NCBI GenBank assembly: GCA_963834705.1
Contig: CAWICV010000011.1
Location: 1 to 64,000 of the forward strand
DNA length: 64,000 bases
Direction: 5' to 3'
DNA from: RYN-230 sp963834705
GTDB lineage: Bacteria > Actinomycetota > Actinomycetes > Streptosporangiales > Streptosporangiaceae
The stretch's first letter is position 1; each line of letters starts with the position of its first letter. The notes beneath the pieces were generated by a model, which was given only the letters and a program-made list of their open reading frames with translations, was not told where the DNA came from and did no database searches. Position numbers and translations under genes: made by a program. Positions 8,012-16,288 of this stretch are shown one piece after another.

Positions 8012-8725
8012 TCAATTCGGCAACGCGGGGCTTGGGACAGTGCGGAGTACCGTGGTGATCTCGGTTAGGTCAGTGACCACGGCTCGCGCCCCAGCCCGGC
8101 TCAAGGACTCGGCCTTTCCCGGCTTGTTCGCATAGCCGATGACGGCGACACCACCTAGCAGGCCAGCAAGGACGTCGGTTTCGGAGTCGCCGATGAACAC
8201 GCAATCCTTGGGCTCGGTTCGCAGGATGCCGACCGCGATGCGGACCCGGTAGGGGGATGGCTTCATCAGGGCCGGGTCGGGGTCATCACGGCCCACGATC
8301 TTCCCGACATAGGCGGCCAGCTGGTGCTGGTCCAGGTAGGCGGCGACTGCCGCACTGGAGTTGTTCGTTACGACGGTAACGGTCCGGCCTGCCTGGGTGG
8401 CTGTCGTGATCAGTTCGGCTGAGCCTGGTGCTGGCCTGGCGGTGCGGGCTGCCTCGATTTCGAGTCGTGTAAGCCGCTCCTGCGCCATGATCGCGGCGTT
8501 ATCGCCAAGGTCAGCCACAGTCCGGAAGACCTCTAGCGGATCACGCAGCGTAGCGGCGCTAGGCGGGATGTCGATGCCCGCGGTGCGCAGCTCGCCGCGC
8601 AACTCGTCGGCGACGTCACGATTGGGCTTGCCTGCGAAGATGTCGCAGACTGGGCCGTCGAAGTCGATCAGCACATGCCGCGTCCGGCTGGCGAGCTTGG
8701 CCAGTTCGCTGGATGACGGTGACAC
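8012..8725 (-). CDS. HAD superfamily hydrolase
   Basis: A 237-residue HAD-fold phosphatase-like protein. Motif I is VLIDFDGPVCD (nucleophile Asp near residue 21), motif II VTVVTNNSS, motif III Lys in MKPSPYR, and motif IV VFIGDSETDVLAG, all intact, so it should be catalytic, probably on a small phosphomonoester. It starts with GTG four bases after the GntR gene, so the two are co-transcribed inside the integrative element. A HAD enzyme paired with a GntR/UTRA sensor could set the level of the regulator's ligand, which is inference. Confidence 0.85.
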   Translation of the reverse strand: MSPSSSELAKLASRTRHVLIDFDGPVCDIFAGKPNRDVADELRGELRTAGIDIPPSAATLRDPLEVFRTVADLGDNAAIMAQERLTRLEIEAARTARPAPGSAELITTATQAGRTVTVVTNNSSAAVAAYLDQHQLAAYVGKIVGRDDPDPALMKPSPYRVRIAVGILRTEPKDCVFIGDSETDVLAGLLGGVAVIGYANKPGKAESLSRAGARAVVTDLTEITTVLRTVPSPALPN

Positions 8726-8729
8726 GGGC

Positions 8730-9575
8730 TCAGTCGGCCGGGCGCTGGCTGCTGACGGTGGACCACATGCTGTCGAACCAGGCCTGGGCCTGGTCGATGT
8801 ACTGGCCGCCGATGGAGGCTGGGTCGTCGCCGCGCTCGTAGTGGAACATGGTGGCGTCCTTGCCCATCAGGTCGTACATGGGCACGGGCTCGCCCTTGAG
8901 GGTCACGGTGTGCTCGGCGATGGGGTAGAAGCCGAAGAACGCCTCGCTCCGGTTGAGGATGTACAGCTTGAACATCGCCGACCCGGCGTGCTCGCGCACC
9001 TGGGCACTGGCGCCGGTTACGAGCCCGAGGTCGGCCAGCTCGGCGATGGACTCCATGATGGCGTCGGTGTGGCGCCGGGTGATCTGGTCGGCCCGCTGGC
9101 GGAAGCCCGGCTCGTCGGCCAGGGTATCCGCCCGGCAGGGGAAGGCCCAGGGCTGGCTGGTGTCCTGGATCAGGATGCGGATGTCGATGCTCTCGGGCAC
9201 GAGCTGGCCGAGGCGGATCTTGTCCAGCGGCTCCTGGATGACGCCGTGCAAGGTCTCGCCGGAGAACCCGGCGAAGTCGATGGACACCTTCGGCTGCTCA
9301 AAGGCGCGCTCGACGAGTGGGCGCAGGGCGATCGCACGGGCTGTCCGCTCTCGGACGTAGACGCCGCTGCCCTGGCGGGCGACGATGAGGCCCTCACCCT
9401 TGAGCAGCCGCATGGCCTGCTGAACGGTCATCCGGGCAACGCTGTAGCGCTGGGCGAGTTCGTTGCCTGACGGGAGTTTCTCGCCTGGGGCGAACTTCCG
9501 GGTCAGGATCCCAGCCCGCAGGGCGTTTGCCACCTGCTGGTACGGCGGGCGCGGGTCATCTGGGTCAAGTGCCAT
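8730..9575 (-). CDS. GntR family regulator with UTRA domain
   Basis: A 281-residue transcription factor. The N-terminal winged helix (about residues 8-75) has PPYQQVANALRAGIL, PSGNELAQRY and MTVQQAMRLL; the C-terminal UTRA ligand domain covers about 110-260. It is divergent to the Pra-like gene, the arrangement used by the KorSA/TraR-type repressors of actinomycete integrative elements. Mirror half-sites AACCTGTC and GACAGGTT lie in the 135-base gap between the two genes. It likely represses the element's activator and its own operon. Confidence 0.85.
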   Translation of the reverse strand: MALDPDDPRPPYQQVANALRAGILTRKFAPGEKLPSGNELAQRYSVARMTVQQAMRLLKGEGLIVARQGSGVYVRERTARAIALRPLVERAFEQPKVSIDFAGFSGETLHGVIQEPLDKIRLGQLVPESIDIRILIQDTSQPWAFPCRADTLADEPGFRQRADQITRRHTDAIMESIAELADLGLVTGASAQVREHAGSAMFKLYILNRSEAFFGFYPIAEHTVTLKGEPVPMYDLMGKDATMFHYERGDDPASIGGQYIDQAQAWFDSMWSTVSSQRPAD

Positions 9576-9592
9576 GCCCTCAGAGTAAGGGA

Positions 9593-9687
9593 AACCTGTC
9601 CAGCTTGCCTAGGCAAGACGTGCCTATCTCGTTGACTTGGCTAGCCATGCTGTGCAACTCTGCTTGTACAGCCAACCTAGACAGGTT
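9593..9687. promoter_or_regulatory. Putative GntR operators and promoter of element
   Basis: The gap between the divergent GntR and Pra-like genes contains AACCTGTC (9593-9600) and its mirror GACAGGTT (9680-9687). The right half-site is part of AACCT-AGAC-AGGTT (9674-9687), and a 14-base perfect palindrome CTTGCCTAGGCAAG lies at 9604-9617. A TTGACT hexamer at 9632-9637 could be a -35 element. These are plausible operator sites for the adjacent repressor; binding is not shown. Confidence 0.5.
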
Positions 9688-9710
9688 GCATTCATCCTAG
9701 GAGGAAGGGC

Positions 9711-10109
9711 ATGGCCCTACGGAATGGCACACGGTTCACCGTGAGCATGCATGACGTGTTCCCGCACGGGTGCTGCCTGGTGCCGGACTCGATCACCGAG
9801 GCGCAGGACTACGACGAGAAGACCAAGCGCCGCACCCCGTCGATCGACAAGGTGACCGGCAAGCGGGTGTTCCAGTGCCGGGTCTCTGACCTGGACCCTG
9901 ACCTCGCGGGCCGGTCCCGGGAAACGGTAGTGAAGATCCTGGCTGACCGCGAACCGCAGCCACCGACGCGCCAGGCGTTCGAGCTGGTGGAGTTCGACGG
10001 GCTGCAGGTCACCCCGTACGTGACCGACCGGGGCCGGATGGCCTACTCCCTCCGCGCGACTGGCCTCAAGGCCGCGACCGTGCGCCAGCCCGCGAAGGAC
10101 GCTGCCTGA
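9711..10109 (+). CDS. Pra-like replication/integration/excision activator
   Basis: A 132-residue protein with the VSMHDVFPHGCCLVPDSI opening and the FDGLQVTPYV...RMAYSLRATG ending of proteins annotated as plasmid replication, integration and excision activators in actinomycete elements (Pra of pSAM2 is the namesake role). A strong AGGAGGAAGGG sits just upstream of the ATG. It is the first gene of the rightward backbone operon, downstream of the presumed GntR operators. The stop overlaps the next start. Confidence 0.75.
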   Translation: MALRNGTRFTVSMHDVFPHGCCLVPDSITEAQDYDEKTKRRTPSIDKVTGKRVFQCRVSDLDPDLAGRSRETVVKILADREPQPPTRQAFELVEFDGLQVTPYVTDRGRMAYSLRATGLKAATVRQPAKDAA

Positions 10110-10390
10110 TGCCCGCCCGCCGGGTCACCACGGTAACCGTCCCGGTCGATGGCCGCTGCGGGGTTGCATTGGAGGCATACCCGGCCCGGACGCCGCTGCT
10201 GTCGATCCTGGCCACCCGGCCGGGGCTGCTGGTGACGCTCACCCTCCCCGCACAGGTAGAGGCCGGGCATGTCCGGTTCGCCCGGGACCTGGCCGCCCAG
10301 GCCGCCGCCTACGCCGCCGAGGTGGAACGCGCCTGGCGGGGCCTGCCATCCCTGACCACCCCCGCTACCCGGCCTGCTCCGACGGGATGA
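10109..10390 (+). CDS. Small hypothetical protein of the element
   Basis: A 93-residue protein with no recognised domain. Its start overlaps the stop of the Pra-like gene by one base. It contains a TVTVPVDGRCGVALEAYPA strand region and an Ala-rich helix (about residues 55-75). Small ORFs at this place are usual in pSAM2-like elements. A GC hairpin follows the stop. Confidence 0.55.
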   Translation: MPARRVTTVTVPVDGRCGVALEAYPARTPLLSILATRPGLLVTLTLPAQVEAGHVRFARDLAAQAAAYAAEVERAWRGLPSLTTPATRPAPTG

Positions 10391-10398
10391 AGGAGAGC

Positions 10399-10431
10399 GC
10401 CCCGGCCAGTGTTGCGAGCACCGGCCGGGGC
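10399..10431 (+). terminator. GC hairpin, terminator or attenuator
   Basis: A perfect 9-base stem, GCCCCGGCC (10399-10407) with GGCCGGGGC (10423-10431), and a 15-base loop, followed by TTCCTT. It lies directly behind the 10109 gene and before the 10479 gene, so it may partly terminate the operon transcript. The U-tract is weak. Confidence 0.55.
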
Positions 10432-10478
10432 TTCCTTCATCTCCTGCCCGAGCTCCACCCAGGAAGGAACCCCCTAGC

Positions 10479-10724
10479 ATGCCTGACCAGCCCTCCCGGG
10501 TCACCCCCGCGGAGATCTCCGACCTGCTCGACCACGCCCGCCAGCTCCCGGCAGGCGCCAGCCTGGCCGACCAGCTCGCCTACCACGAGCACAAAGCCAG
10601 CCTGCTGTCCCGGGTCGCCGCCGACCTCGGCACCGCCGAAGCCCACGAGGTCGCTGCCCAGGCGTGGCAGTACCTGGCCGACCTGGCCCGCCGCGCCGAC
10701 ACCCAGGCGGGGGTGGCGCCGTGA
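10479..10724 (+). CDS. Small hypothetical helical protein of the element
   Basis: An 81-residue, largely helical protein (HARQLPAGASLADQLAYHEH, then AHEVAAQAWQYLADLARR) without a recognised family. A ribosome-binding-like AGGAAGG lies about 14 bases upstream of the ATG. Its stop overlaps the GTG start of the translocase (GTGA), so it is coupled to it. Probably an accessory gene of transfer or replication. Confidence 0.55.
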   Translation: MPDQPSRVTPAEISDLLDHARQLPAGASLADQLAYHEHKASLLSRVAADLGTAEAHEVAAQAWQYLADLARRADTQAGVAP

Positions 10725-12171
10725 GGATGTCCACGTTCTCCGGGGACCAGATCGCCCAGGTCAACAACCCCGACCCGTTCGCCCTCCCGGTGTGGCGCTC
10801 CCCGGTCTTCCACACCCCGGGCTGGATCATCGTCATCGTCCAGCTCGCCCGCCTGCTCCGCACCCTGATCATGTTCAGGATCCGCCACCCGCTGCTCGAC
10901 TTCACCGCGGCAGACCTGGCCGTCACCTATGCCGAGCTGGGCTGGCCTGGTGTCGCCGCCCTGGTCCTGGCGCTCGCTGTGGTGCTGGTGGTGTGGCGGC
11001 AGCGGTGGCCCGGGTCGTTTTCCCGGTTCATCAGCCGCCCGGCGCTGGGCAAGTGGCGCCGCTGGCATTACTGCAGGCACTGGGCGGCGGTGATGACGAT
11101 CGGCCGCCTCGCCCCGCTGTACCAGGGCCGTATCCTGCTGCCGGTCCTGGGCAAGGTCACCTCCACCCCGTACATCGACCGGGTGGCGGTGCGGCTGGTG
11201 TCGGGCCAGTGCGCGGCGGACTTCGCTGACCGCACGGAAAACCTGGCCCACGGCTTCGGCCCGGTGATCTGCCGTGTCCGTGCTGACCGTCCCGGATCGG
11301 TGGTGCTGGAACTGGTTCGCCGTGACGCCCTGGCCACCATCATTCCGGCCAGGCCATCCACGCCGTAACGGACCTGCGGGCCCTGGTGGTCGGTATGCGT
11401 GAGGACGGCATGCCGTGGACGGTGCGGCTGCATGGGACGCATCTGCTGCTGGCCGGGGCGACCGGGGCCGGGAAGGGATCGCTGCTGTGGGGCCTGATCC
11501 GGGCCCTGCTCCCTGCCATGCAGTCCGGCCTGGTCCGGATCCTGGCGGCGGATCCGAAGCTGATGGAACTGGCCTACGGCCGTGCCCTGTTCGACCGCTA
11601 CGGCCAGTACGCCGCCGACCCCGAGGCCATCGCCGCCATGCTGGAACAAGCGGTGACCGCCATGCAGGCCCGGGCCGGGCAGCTCGCCGGGCACCACCGC
11701 GAGCACACCCCGACCGCCGAGCACCCGTTCACCGTGGTCCTGGTGGACGAGGTGGCGTTCCTGACCGCCTACCACCCCGAGAAGGCTCTCCGGGACCGGG
11801 TCAAGGCCGCACTGTCCACGCTGACCACCCAAGGCCGGGCGGTCGGGTTCTGCGTGGTGGCCGCGTTGCAGGACCCGCGCAAGGAAGTCATGTCCATCCG
11901 CAACCTGTTCCCCGACCGGATCGCCATGCGGCTGGACGAGCCGGAGCAGGTGGACATGGTGCTCGGCGACGGGGCCCGCGACCGCGGCGCCACCGCCGAC
12001 CTCATCTCCTCTGACCCGCCCACCGGCGCCGGGGTCGCGTTCATCCGCCTGGAAACCCACCCCGACCCCGTGCGGGTCCGCGCCGGGTTCGTTACCGACC
12101 CCGACATCCGCGCCATGTGCGACACCTACGCCCCACCGCTGGCCATCGCCGGGGACGGTGAAGCGGCATGA
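10721..12171 (+). pseudogene. traSA: TraSA/FtsK-type DNA translocase, one frameshift
   Basis: The N-terminal part (10721-11368) has two hydrophobic segments near residues 35-50 and 75-95. The C-terminal part is in another frame (11386-12171) and carries Walker A LAGATGAGKGS, Walker B VVLVDEVAFL and the TTQGRAVGFCVVAALQDPRKE helix of FtsK/SpoIIIE motor proteins. The frame change lies at about 11350-11353; one added base joins the parts into a continuous protein of about 483 residues, the size of pSAM2-like TraSA. Such proteins move double-stranded DNA between mycelia. Either the element is transfer-defective or the sequence has a one-base error. Confidence 0.8.
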
Positions 12172-12323
12172 CTCTGCCGACGACCTGGCGGACTGATGAC
12201 CCGTGCCCGGTGTGCGGGACCGGCCTGCACTGCACCGACGACGGCGCCGGCCTCGTCATCCAGGACTGCCCGCTGTGCGGCTGGTCAGCGACCTGGCAAG
12301 CCTCCACCGGAGATGACACATGA
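12168..12323 (+). CDS. 51-residue zinc-ribbon microprotein
   Basis: A short gene fitted between the translocase and rep, overlapping both by four bases (ATGA at each side). The product has CPVCG near residue 13 and CPLCGW near residue 34, a classic two-knuckle zinc ribbon, with HC in between. The perfect double overlap and the paired CxxC motifs show it is real despite its size. It may act in replication or transfer as a nucleic-acid-binding or partner protein; that is inference. Confidence 0.7.
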   Translation: MTLPTTWRTDDPCPVCGTGLHCTDDGAGLVIQDCPLCGWSATWQASTGDDT

Positions 12324-13918
12324 CCCACCCTGACCCTGCCCCGGTGCGGGTCCGGCCGCCGCTGGCCCGCGAGGTGGCCCGGGACCTGGCCATCGCCCAC
12401 GGCGGCTGCATCCGGCCCATCCAGGTCCGCCGCACCAACCTGGCCACCGGCGAAGTCGAGCAGGTGATGATCCCCTGCGGGCACACCCTCGCATCTGTCT
12501 GCCCGGCCTGCGCCGAACGGAAGAAGCAGCTCCGGGCGGCGCAATGCCGCGAAGGCTGGCACCTCGAGGACGAACCGGACCTGTCCCGCGCCGACCCCGA
12601 CGACACCCAGCAGATGTGGATCAGCAGGCGCGCCGAGGCGCAGGCCGGCCGCGACCACGCCGCCACCGCCGGCCACGACACCGCCGAGGACGATGAGCTG
12701 ATCCGGGAGCTGGACGAGGAGATCACCCGCTCCGGGGTCAACGGCAAAGCCCTCCCGGACCGGCCCCAGCGGCGGGCCCGTTCCACGCGGCGCCGCCAGG
12801 ACGCCCCGGATTTGCCCAAGCGGCCGATTGCCGCCCGCACGGTCGGCCGGACCTACACCGCGCCGGACGGCAGGTCCTTCCGCCCCTCGATGTTCCTGAC
12901 CCTGACCTGCCCCAGCTACGGCCGGGTGACCGAGGACGGCACCCCGGCCGACCCGGGCAGCTACGACTACACGCGGGCGGCCCGCGATGCGCTGCACTTC
13001 GCGGCGCTGTTCGACCGGTTCATCCAGAACCTGCGCCGCTACACCGGCTACGACGTGCAGTACTTCGCCGCCATCGAACCCCAGCGACGCCTCGCCCCGC
13101 ATGTGCACCTGGCCGTCCGGGGCACGATCACCCGGGCCGAGCTGCGCCAGGTCCTCGCCGCGACCTATCACCAGGTCTGGTGGCCCCCGACCGATGTGGT
13201 GCGGTTCGACCGCGCCCAGCTCCCGGAGTGGCATGCAGCTTCCGGCAACTACGTGGACCCGGCGACGGGGGAGCTGCTGGCGACCTGGGATGAGGCCCTG
13301 GATGCGATCGGCCCCGAGGATGTGCCGCAGCATGTGGCCCGGTTCGGGGACCGGTTCGACGCCCAGGGCGTCATCGCCGGATCGAAAGACGCCGCCCGGT
13401 GCATCGGCTACCTGACCAAGTACCTGACCAAGCACGTCGCCGACTGCCATCACCCCGAGACTGGCGCCCAGGCGCAGCACGCCGCCCAGCTCGCCGACGC
13501 GCTCCGGTACGAACCGTGCTCCCCGACGTGTGCGAACTGGCTGCGCTACGGCGTGCAGCCGAAGAACGCCAAGCCCGGGCTGCGGCCGGGCTACTGCAAG
13601 GGGAAAGCGCACCGCCGCGAATACCTCGGCTACGCCGGACGGCGGGTCCTGGTCTCCCGCAAATGGTCCGGCAAGACCCTGGCTGATCACCGGGCCGACC
13701 GGAAGGCGTGGCTGCTGGCCGCGCTCGGCACCCCGGCCATCGACGGCCCGTATGCGTGGGAGGTCGTCGCGCCGTCTGACCCGGATCACATGTCCCTGCC
13801 CCGACGGCTGCTGCACGTCCTGGCCGACCGCGCCCACTGGCAAGCCGCGCTGACCGAGGCCAGACGCCGGGCCCAAGACGAGGGCGGGGATCTTCCGGCA
13901 ACCGGGCAGGCGGCGTGA
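12320..13918 (+). CDS. repSA: Replication initiator (RepSA-like)
   Basis: A 532-residue replication protein of pSAM2-like elements. Visible are a Cys-rich N-terminal region (PCGH, CPAC near residues 50-60), a FLTLTCPSYGRV strand near 195, PHVHLAVRG near 260 (the HxH metal motif of rolling-circle initiators) and YLTKYLTKHV near 362, which would hold the catalytic tyrosine. It starts inside the zinc-ribbon gene and ends overlapping the excisionase gene. It would nick a double-strand origin of the excised element. Confidence 0.85.
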   Translation: MTHPDPAPVRVRPPLAREVARDLAIAHGGCIRPIQVRRTNLATGEVEQVMIPCGHTLASVCPACAERKKQLRAAQCREGWHLEDEPDLSRADPDDTQQMWISRRAEAQAGRDHAATAGHDTAEDDELIRELDEEITRSGVNGKALPDRPQRRARSTRRRQDAPDLPKRPIAARTVGRTYTAPDGRSFRPSMFLTLTCPSYGRVTEDGTPADPGSYDYTRAARDALHFAALFDRFIQNLRRYTGYDVQYFAAIEPQRRLAPHVHLAVRGTITRAELRQVLAATYHQVWWPPTDVVRFDRAQLPEWHAASGNYVDPATGELLATWDEALDAIGPEDVPQHVARFGDRFDAQGVIAGSKDAARCIGYLTKYLTKHVADCHHPETGAQAQHAAQLADALRYEPCSPTCANWLRYGVQPKNAKPGLRPGYCKGKAHRREYLGYAGRRVLVSRKWSGKTLADHRADRKAWLLAALGTPAIDGPYAWEVVAPSDPDHMSLPRRLLHVLADRAHWQAALTEARRRAQDEGGDLPATGQAA

Positions 13919-14133
13919 TGGCGGGCGGAGTGGAGCGGCTGCTGACCGTGGCTGAGGTCGCCGAGTTGCTCAGCACGAGCGAACGGTTCCCGCGCAGGCT
14001 CATCGCCGAACGGCGTATCCGCTTCGTGCATGTCGGCCGCCACGCCCGCATCCCGGAGTCCGCGCTCGCTGAGTTCATCGAGTCGGGGCTTGTGGAGCCG
14101 GTCACCGTCAGGCCCAGAAGGAAGGTCGCGTAA
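13915..14133 (+). CDS. xis: Excisionase (Xis), MerR/helix-turn-helix type
   Basis: A 72-residue DNA-binding protein with LLTVAEVAELLSTSER, RRLIAERRIRFVHVGRHARIPESALAEFI, the usual excisionase winged-helix pattern. It starts at GTG (13915) or ATG (13918), overlapping the rep stop, and its stop overlaps the integrase start by one base. In AICEs Xis steers the integrase toward excision. Confidence 0.85.
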   Translation: MMAGGVERLLTVAEVAELLSTSERFPRRLIAERRIRFVHVGRHARIPESALAEFIESGLVEPVTVRPRRKVA

Positions 14134-15314
14134 TGGGTAAGAGACGTTTCGGCAGGGTCCGCGAGCTGTCATCTGGCCGGTGGCAGGCGCGCTATCCGGA
14201 CCCTGAGGGCAGGGACCGGCCAGCGCCCGAGACTTTCGGCAGTAAGACGGCTGCTGAACGCTGGCTCAGCCTCAAGGAAGCTGAGATCATCAAGGGTGAG
14301 TGGATCAACCCTGACGACGGGAAGGTCGCGCTCGCTGACTACGCGAAGACCTGGATCGAGGAGCGGACCGGGCTGCGGCCCAAGACGATCGACCTGTACC
14401 GCTACCTTCGTGTCAAGCACCTGACCCGGGTTATCGGCGACATCCCGATCGCCGACATCAAGGCCGCCCACGTTAGGCGCTGGCGCAAGGAACTCCTCGA
14501 CACGGGCACGAGCCCGGTCACGGCCGCCAAGGCCTACCGGCTGCTCAAGGCCATCCTGACCACCGCGGCCGACGATGGCGCCATCCACCGCAATCCCTGC
14601 CGCATCAAGGGTGGGGGCAGCGAGACGTCACCGGAGCGGCCGGTGCTGACTGTCCGCGAGGTCTTCGGGCTCGGCGAGGCCATCGCCCCGCGCTACCGGG
14701 CACTTGTCCTGCTGGCCACTTTCACCAGCTTGCGCTGGGGAGAGCTGTGCGCACTGCGGCGCAGGGACGTTGATCTCGACACCAGGACGGTCCGCGTCGA
14801 GCGCACACTGACCGAGCTGCAGAACGGCGAGCTGGCGTTCGGCCCACCCAAGTCGAACGCCGGATACCGCACTGTCGGCTACCCCGAATTGATCGCGGCC
14901 GAGGTGCGCTGGCACCTGACGTGTTTCGCCAGGGACGGCGACGACGGGCTGGTCTTCACCGGCCCCACCGGATCACCGCTACGGCGCGGCAACTTCCGCC
15001 GACGGATCTGGCTTCCCGCGCTCAAGAAGGCCGCGGTGCCAGCGGTGCATTTCCACGATCTGCGCCATACCGGAAATACGCTGACCGCCCATGCGGGCGC
15101 GAATTTGCGCGAGCTAATGGCGCGCATGGGCCACAGCAGCACCCGGGCTGCGATGATCTACTTGCACTCCACCGATGAGCGCCAGCGGGAGATCGCCGAT
15201 GCACTCGGCACCCTCGCGGCGGGGGAGTTGGACCGCAAGACTAAGCGGACACGCCGCGACCCGGAGAACCGATCGGGCACGCAGCGGGCACGCCGCCGTA
15301 AGAACGCGTCATGA
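14133..15314 (+). CDS. int: Tyrosine site-specific integrase
   Basis: A 393-residue tyrosine recombinase. An N-terminal arm-binding domain (1-60) and SAM-like core-binding domain (about 63-160) precede the catalytic domain. Catalytic residues are Arg201 (SLRWGEL), His308 and Arg311 (HDLRHTG), His334 (MGHSS) and Tyr343 (MIYLHS), all intact. The gene ends 49 bases from the right att site in tRNA-Ala, the standard placement. It should recombine the 44/45-bp att copies. Confidence 0.95.
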   Translation: MGKRRFGRVRELSSGRWQARYPDPEGRDRPAPETFGSKTAAERWLSLKEAEIIKGEWINPDDGKVALADYAKTWIEERTGLRPKTIDLYRYLRVKHLTRVIGDIPIADIKAAHVRRWRKELLDTGTSPVTAAKAYRLLKAILTTAADDGAIHRNPCRIKGGGSETSPERPVLTVREVFGLGEAIAPRYRALVLLATFTSLRWGELCALRRRDVDLDTRTVRVERTLTELQNGELAFGPPKSNAGYRTVGYPELIAAEVRWHLTCFARDGDDGLVFTGPTGSPLRRGNFRRRIWLPALKKAAVPAVHFHDLRHTGNTLTAHAGANLRELMARMGHSSTRAAMIYLHSTDERQREIADALGTLAAGELDRKTKRTRRDPENRSGTQRARRRKNAS

Positions 15315-15362
15315 AGCCGCGAGCTCAGGCCGGAAAGGTGGCTCTGAGCTGGGAAAGATTGA

Positions 15363-15407
15363 TGTGGAGCTAAGGGGACTCGAACCCCTGACCCCCTGCT
15401 TGCAAAG
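15363..15407. repeat. Right attachment site (attR) within tRNA-Ala
   Basis: The 45-bp segment shared with 4775-4818, covering the 3' end of tRNA-Ala from the anticodon loop to two bases past the gene end. The tRNA keeps its full sequence, so integration did not damage it. Confidence 0.85.
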
Positions 15408-15437
15408 CAGGTGCTCTTCCAGCTGAGCTATAGCCCC
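15365..15437 (-). tRNA. alaT: tRNA-Ala (anticodon TGC)
   Basis: A 73-base cloverleaf read from the minus strand: acceptor GGGGCTA paired with TAGCTCC, including the G3-T70 pair that identifies alanine tRNAs. D-arm AGCTCAGCTGGAAGAGC, anticodon loop with TGC in CTTTGCAAG, and T-arm GGGGTTCGAGTCCCC follow. CCA is not encoded. It is the integration target of the 10.6-kb element. In many actinobacteria it neighbours tRNA-Ile behind gyrA; here the two are 25 kb apart. Confidence 0.95.
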
Positions 15438-15462
15438 GCGAGGGCGCTACAAGGGTACCCGG

Positions 15463-16242
15463 TCAGGGGGGCGGGATCAGCGGCGCTGCGGTAGGCGGCG
15501 AGACCACGCCGGGCGGCAGCGTGGCCGGATCTATCACCGGCTCGACCGTAGCAGACGCCGCATCAAGTACCGCAGGCAACTCGGCGATGCTGCCCAGCAA
15601 GTGGGTGGCCCCGGCCCGGTGCAGCCGGTCCCGGGTGTGGCCGCCGGTCAGGATGCCGGCCACGATGGACGCCCCGGCCCGCTTCCCGCACAGGATGCCG
15701 CTCTCGGTGCCACCTGCGTAGGCCGTCTCGCGCACATCGGTGACGCGGAGCCGGAGCATGGCGCACAGCATGGAGTCGGGCCATGGGTAGCCGCGGGGCG
15801 CGTCTTCCGGGCAGAGCACCAGGTCCACGGCCCGCCACCAGCCGAGCGTATCCAGCACCAGGCCGAGCAGGCTGCGGGACAGCCCGGTGAGCAGGCAGAC
15901 CCGGACCCCGGCGCCGCGGATCTGCTCTACCGCCTCAGCCGCGCCGGGCATCGGGGCCAAGCCGGACCGGTCCACGGCCAGCCGGTAGGACCGGTCGAAG
16001 GCCAGGGTGGCGGCCTCGGCCCGGCCCGGCGCATCCGGGAACAGAGCACGGAACACGTCAACGGCGGGCTGCCCGCGGGTCTGGTGCACGTGCACCATGC
16101 TGCGGGCGTAGGCGGCGGTTCCCGGGACGATGCCCTGGGTGGCGAAGGCTTCCGCGAAGGCCCGCTCCAGGATGCCGCCGTCGTCAACGGTCACCCCGAG
16201 CAGCCCACAGCACAGCAGCGTGACCGGTGTCGCGCTGCTCAC
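15463..16242 (-). CDS. HAD-fold phosphonatase-like protein lacking catalytic Asp
   Basis: A 259-residue protein with the length and layout of phosphonatase-like HAD proteins: core at 5-15, cap helices 20-100, VCLLTGLSR motif II near 115-125, and a C-terminal Pro-rich tail. Motif I, normally F-D-x-A-G-T-T, reads CCGLLGVTV, with Gly at the nucleophile. Motif IV, normally VGDTxxDLLAG, reads AGGTESGILCG, so both acidic metal ligands are gone. The frame is otherwise intact and conserved in outline, which points to a non-enzymatic binding role rather than decay. It lies beside tRNA-Ala. Confidence 0.75.
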   Translation of the reverse strand: MSSATPVTLLCCGLLGVTVDDGGILERAFAEAFATQGIVPGTAAYARSMVHVHQTRGQPAVDVFRALFPDAPGRAEAATLAFDRSYRLAVDRSGLAPMPGAAEAVEQIRGAGVRVCLLTGLSRSLLGLVLDTLGWWRAVDLVLCPEDAPRGYPWPDSMLCAMLRLRVTDVRETAYAGGTESGILCGKRAGASIVAGILTGGHTRDRLHRAGATHLLGSIAELPAVLDAASATVEPVIDPATLPPGVVSPPTAAPLIPPP

Positions 16243-16288
16243 TCGAACCCCCGTCTGCGGGCCGGGCTCGGCCCGGCCCGGTCCTCGC

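Larger units (their letters stand above)
4775..15407 (+). mobile_element. pSAM2-type integrative element (AICE) in tRNA-Ala
   Basis: A 10.6-kb element bounded by a 44-bp copy of the tRNA-Ala 3' portion at the left and the intact tRNA-Ala gene at the right. The backbone follows actinomycete integrative and conjugative elements: GntR repressor, Pra-like activator, small ORFs, TraSA/FtsK-type DNA translocase, rolling-circle-like Rep, excisionase and tyrosine integrase next to the right att site. Most backbone genes overlap by a few bases. Between the left att and the GntR gene lie cargo genes (two GAF-ANTAR, LuxR, HAD). Transfer competence is doubtful because traSA reads with a frameshift. Confidence 0.85.

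Noticed and set aside
13315..13420. A separate gene inside rep
   Set aside because: All alternative frames here lack starts with ribosome-binding sites, and rep motifs run through without interruption.
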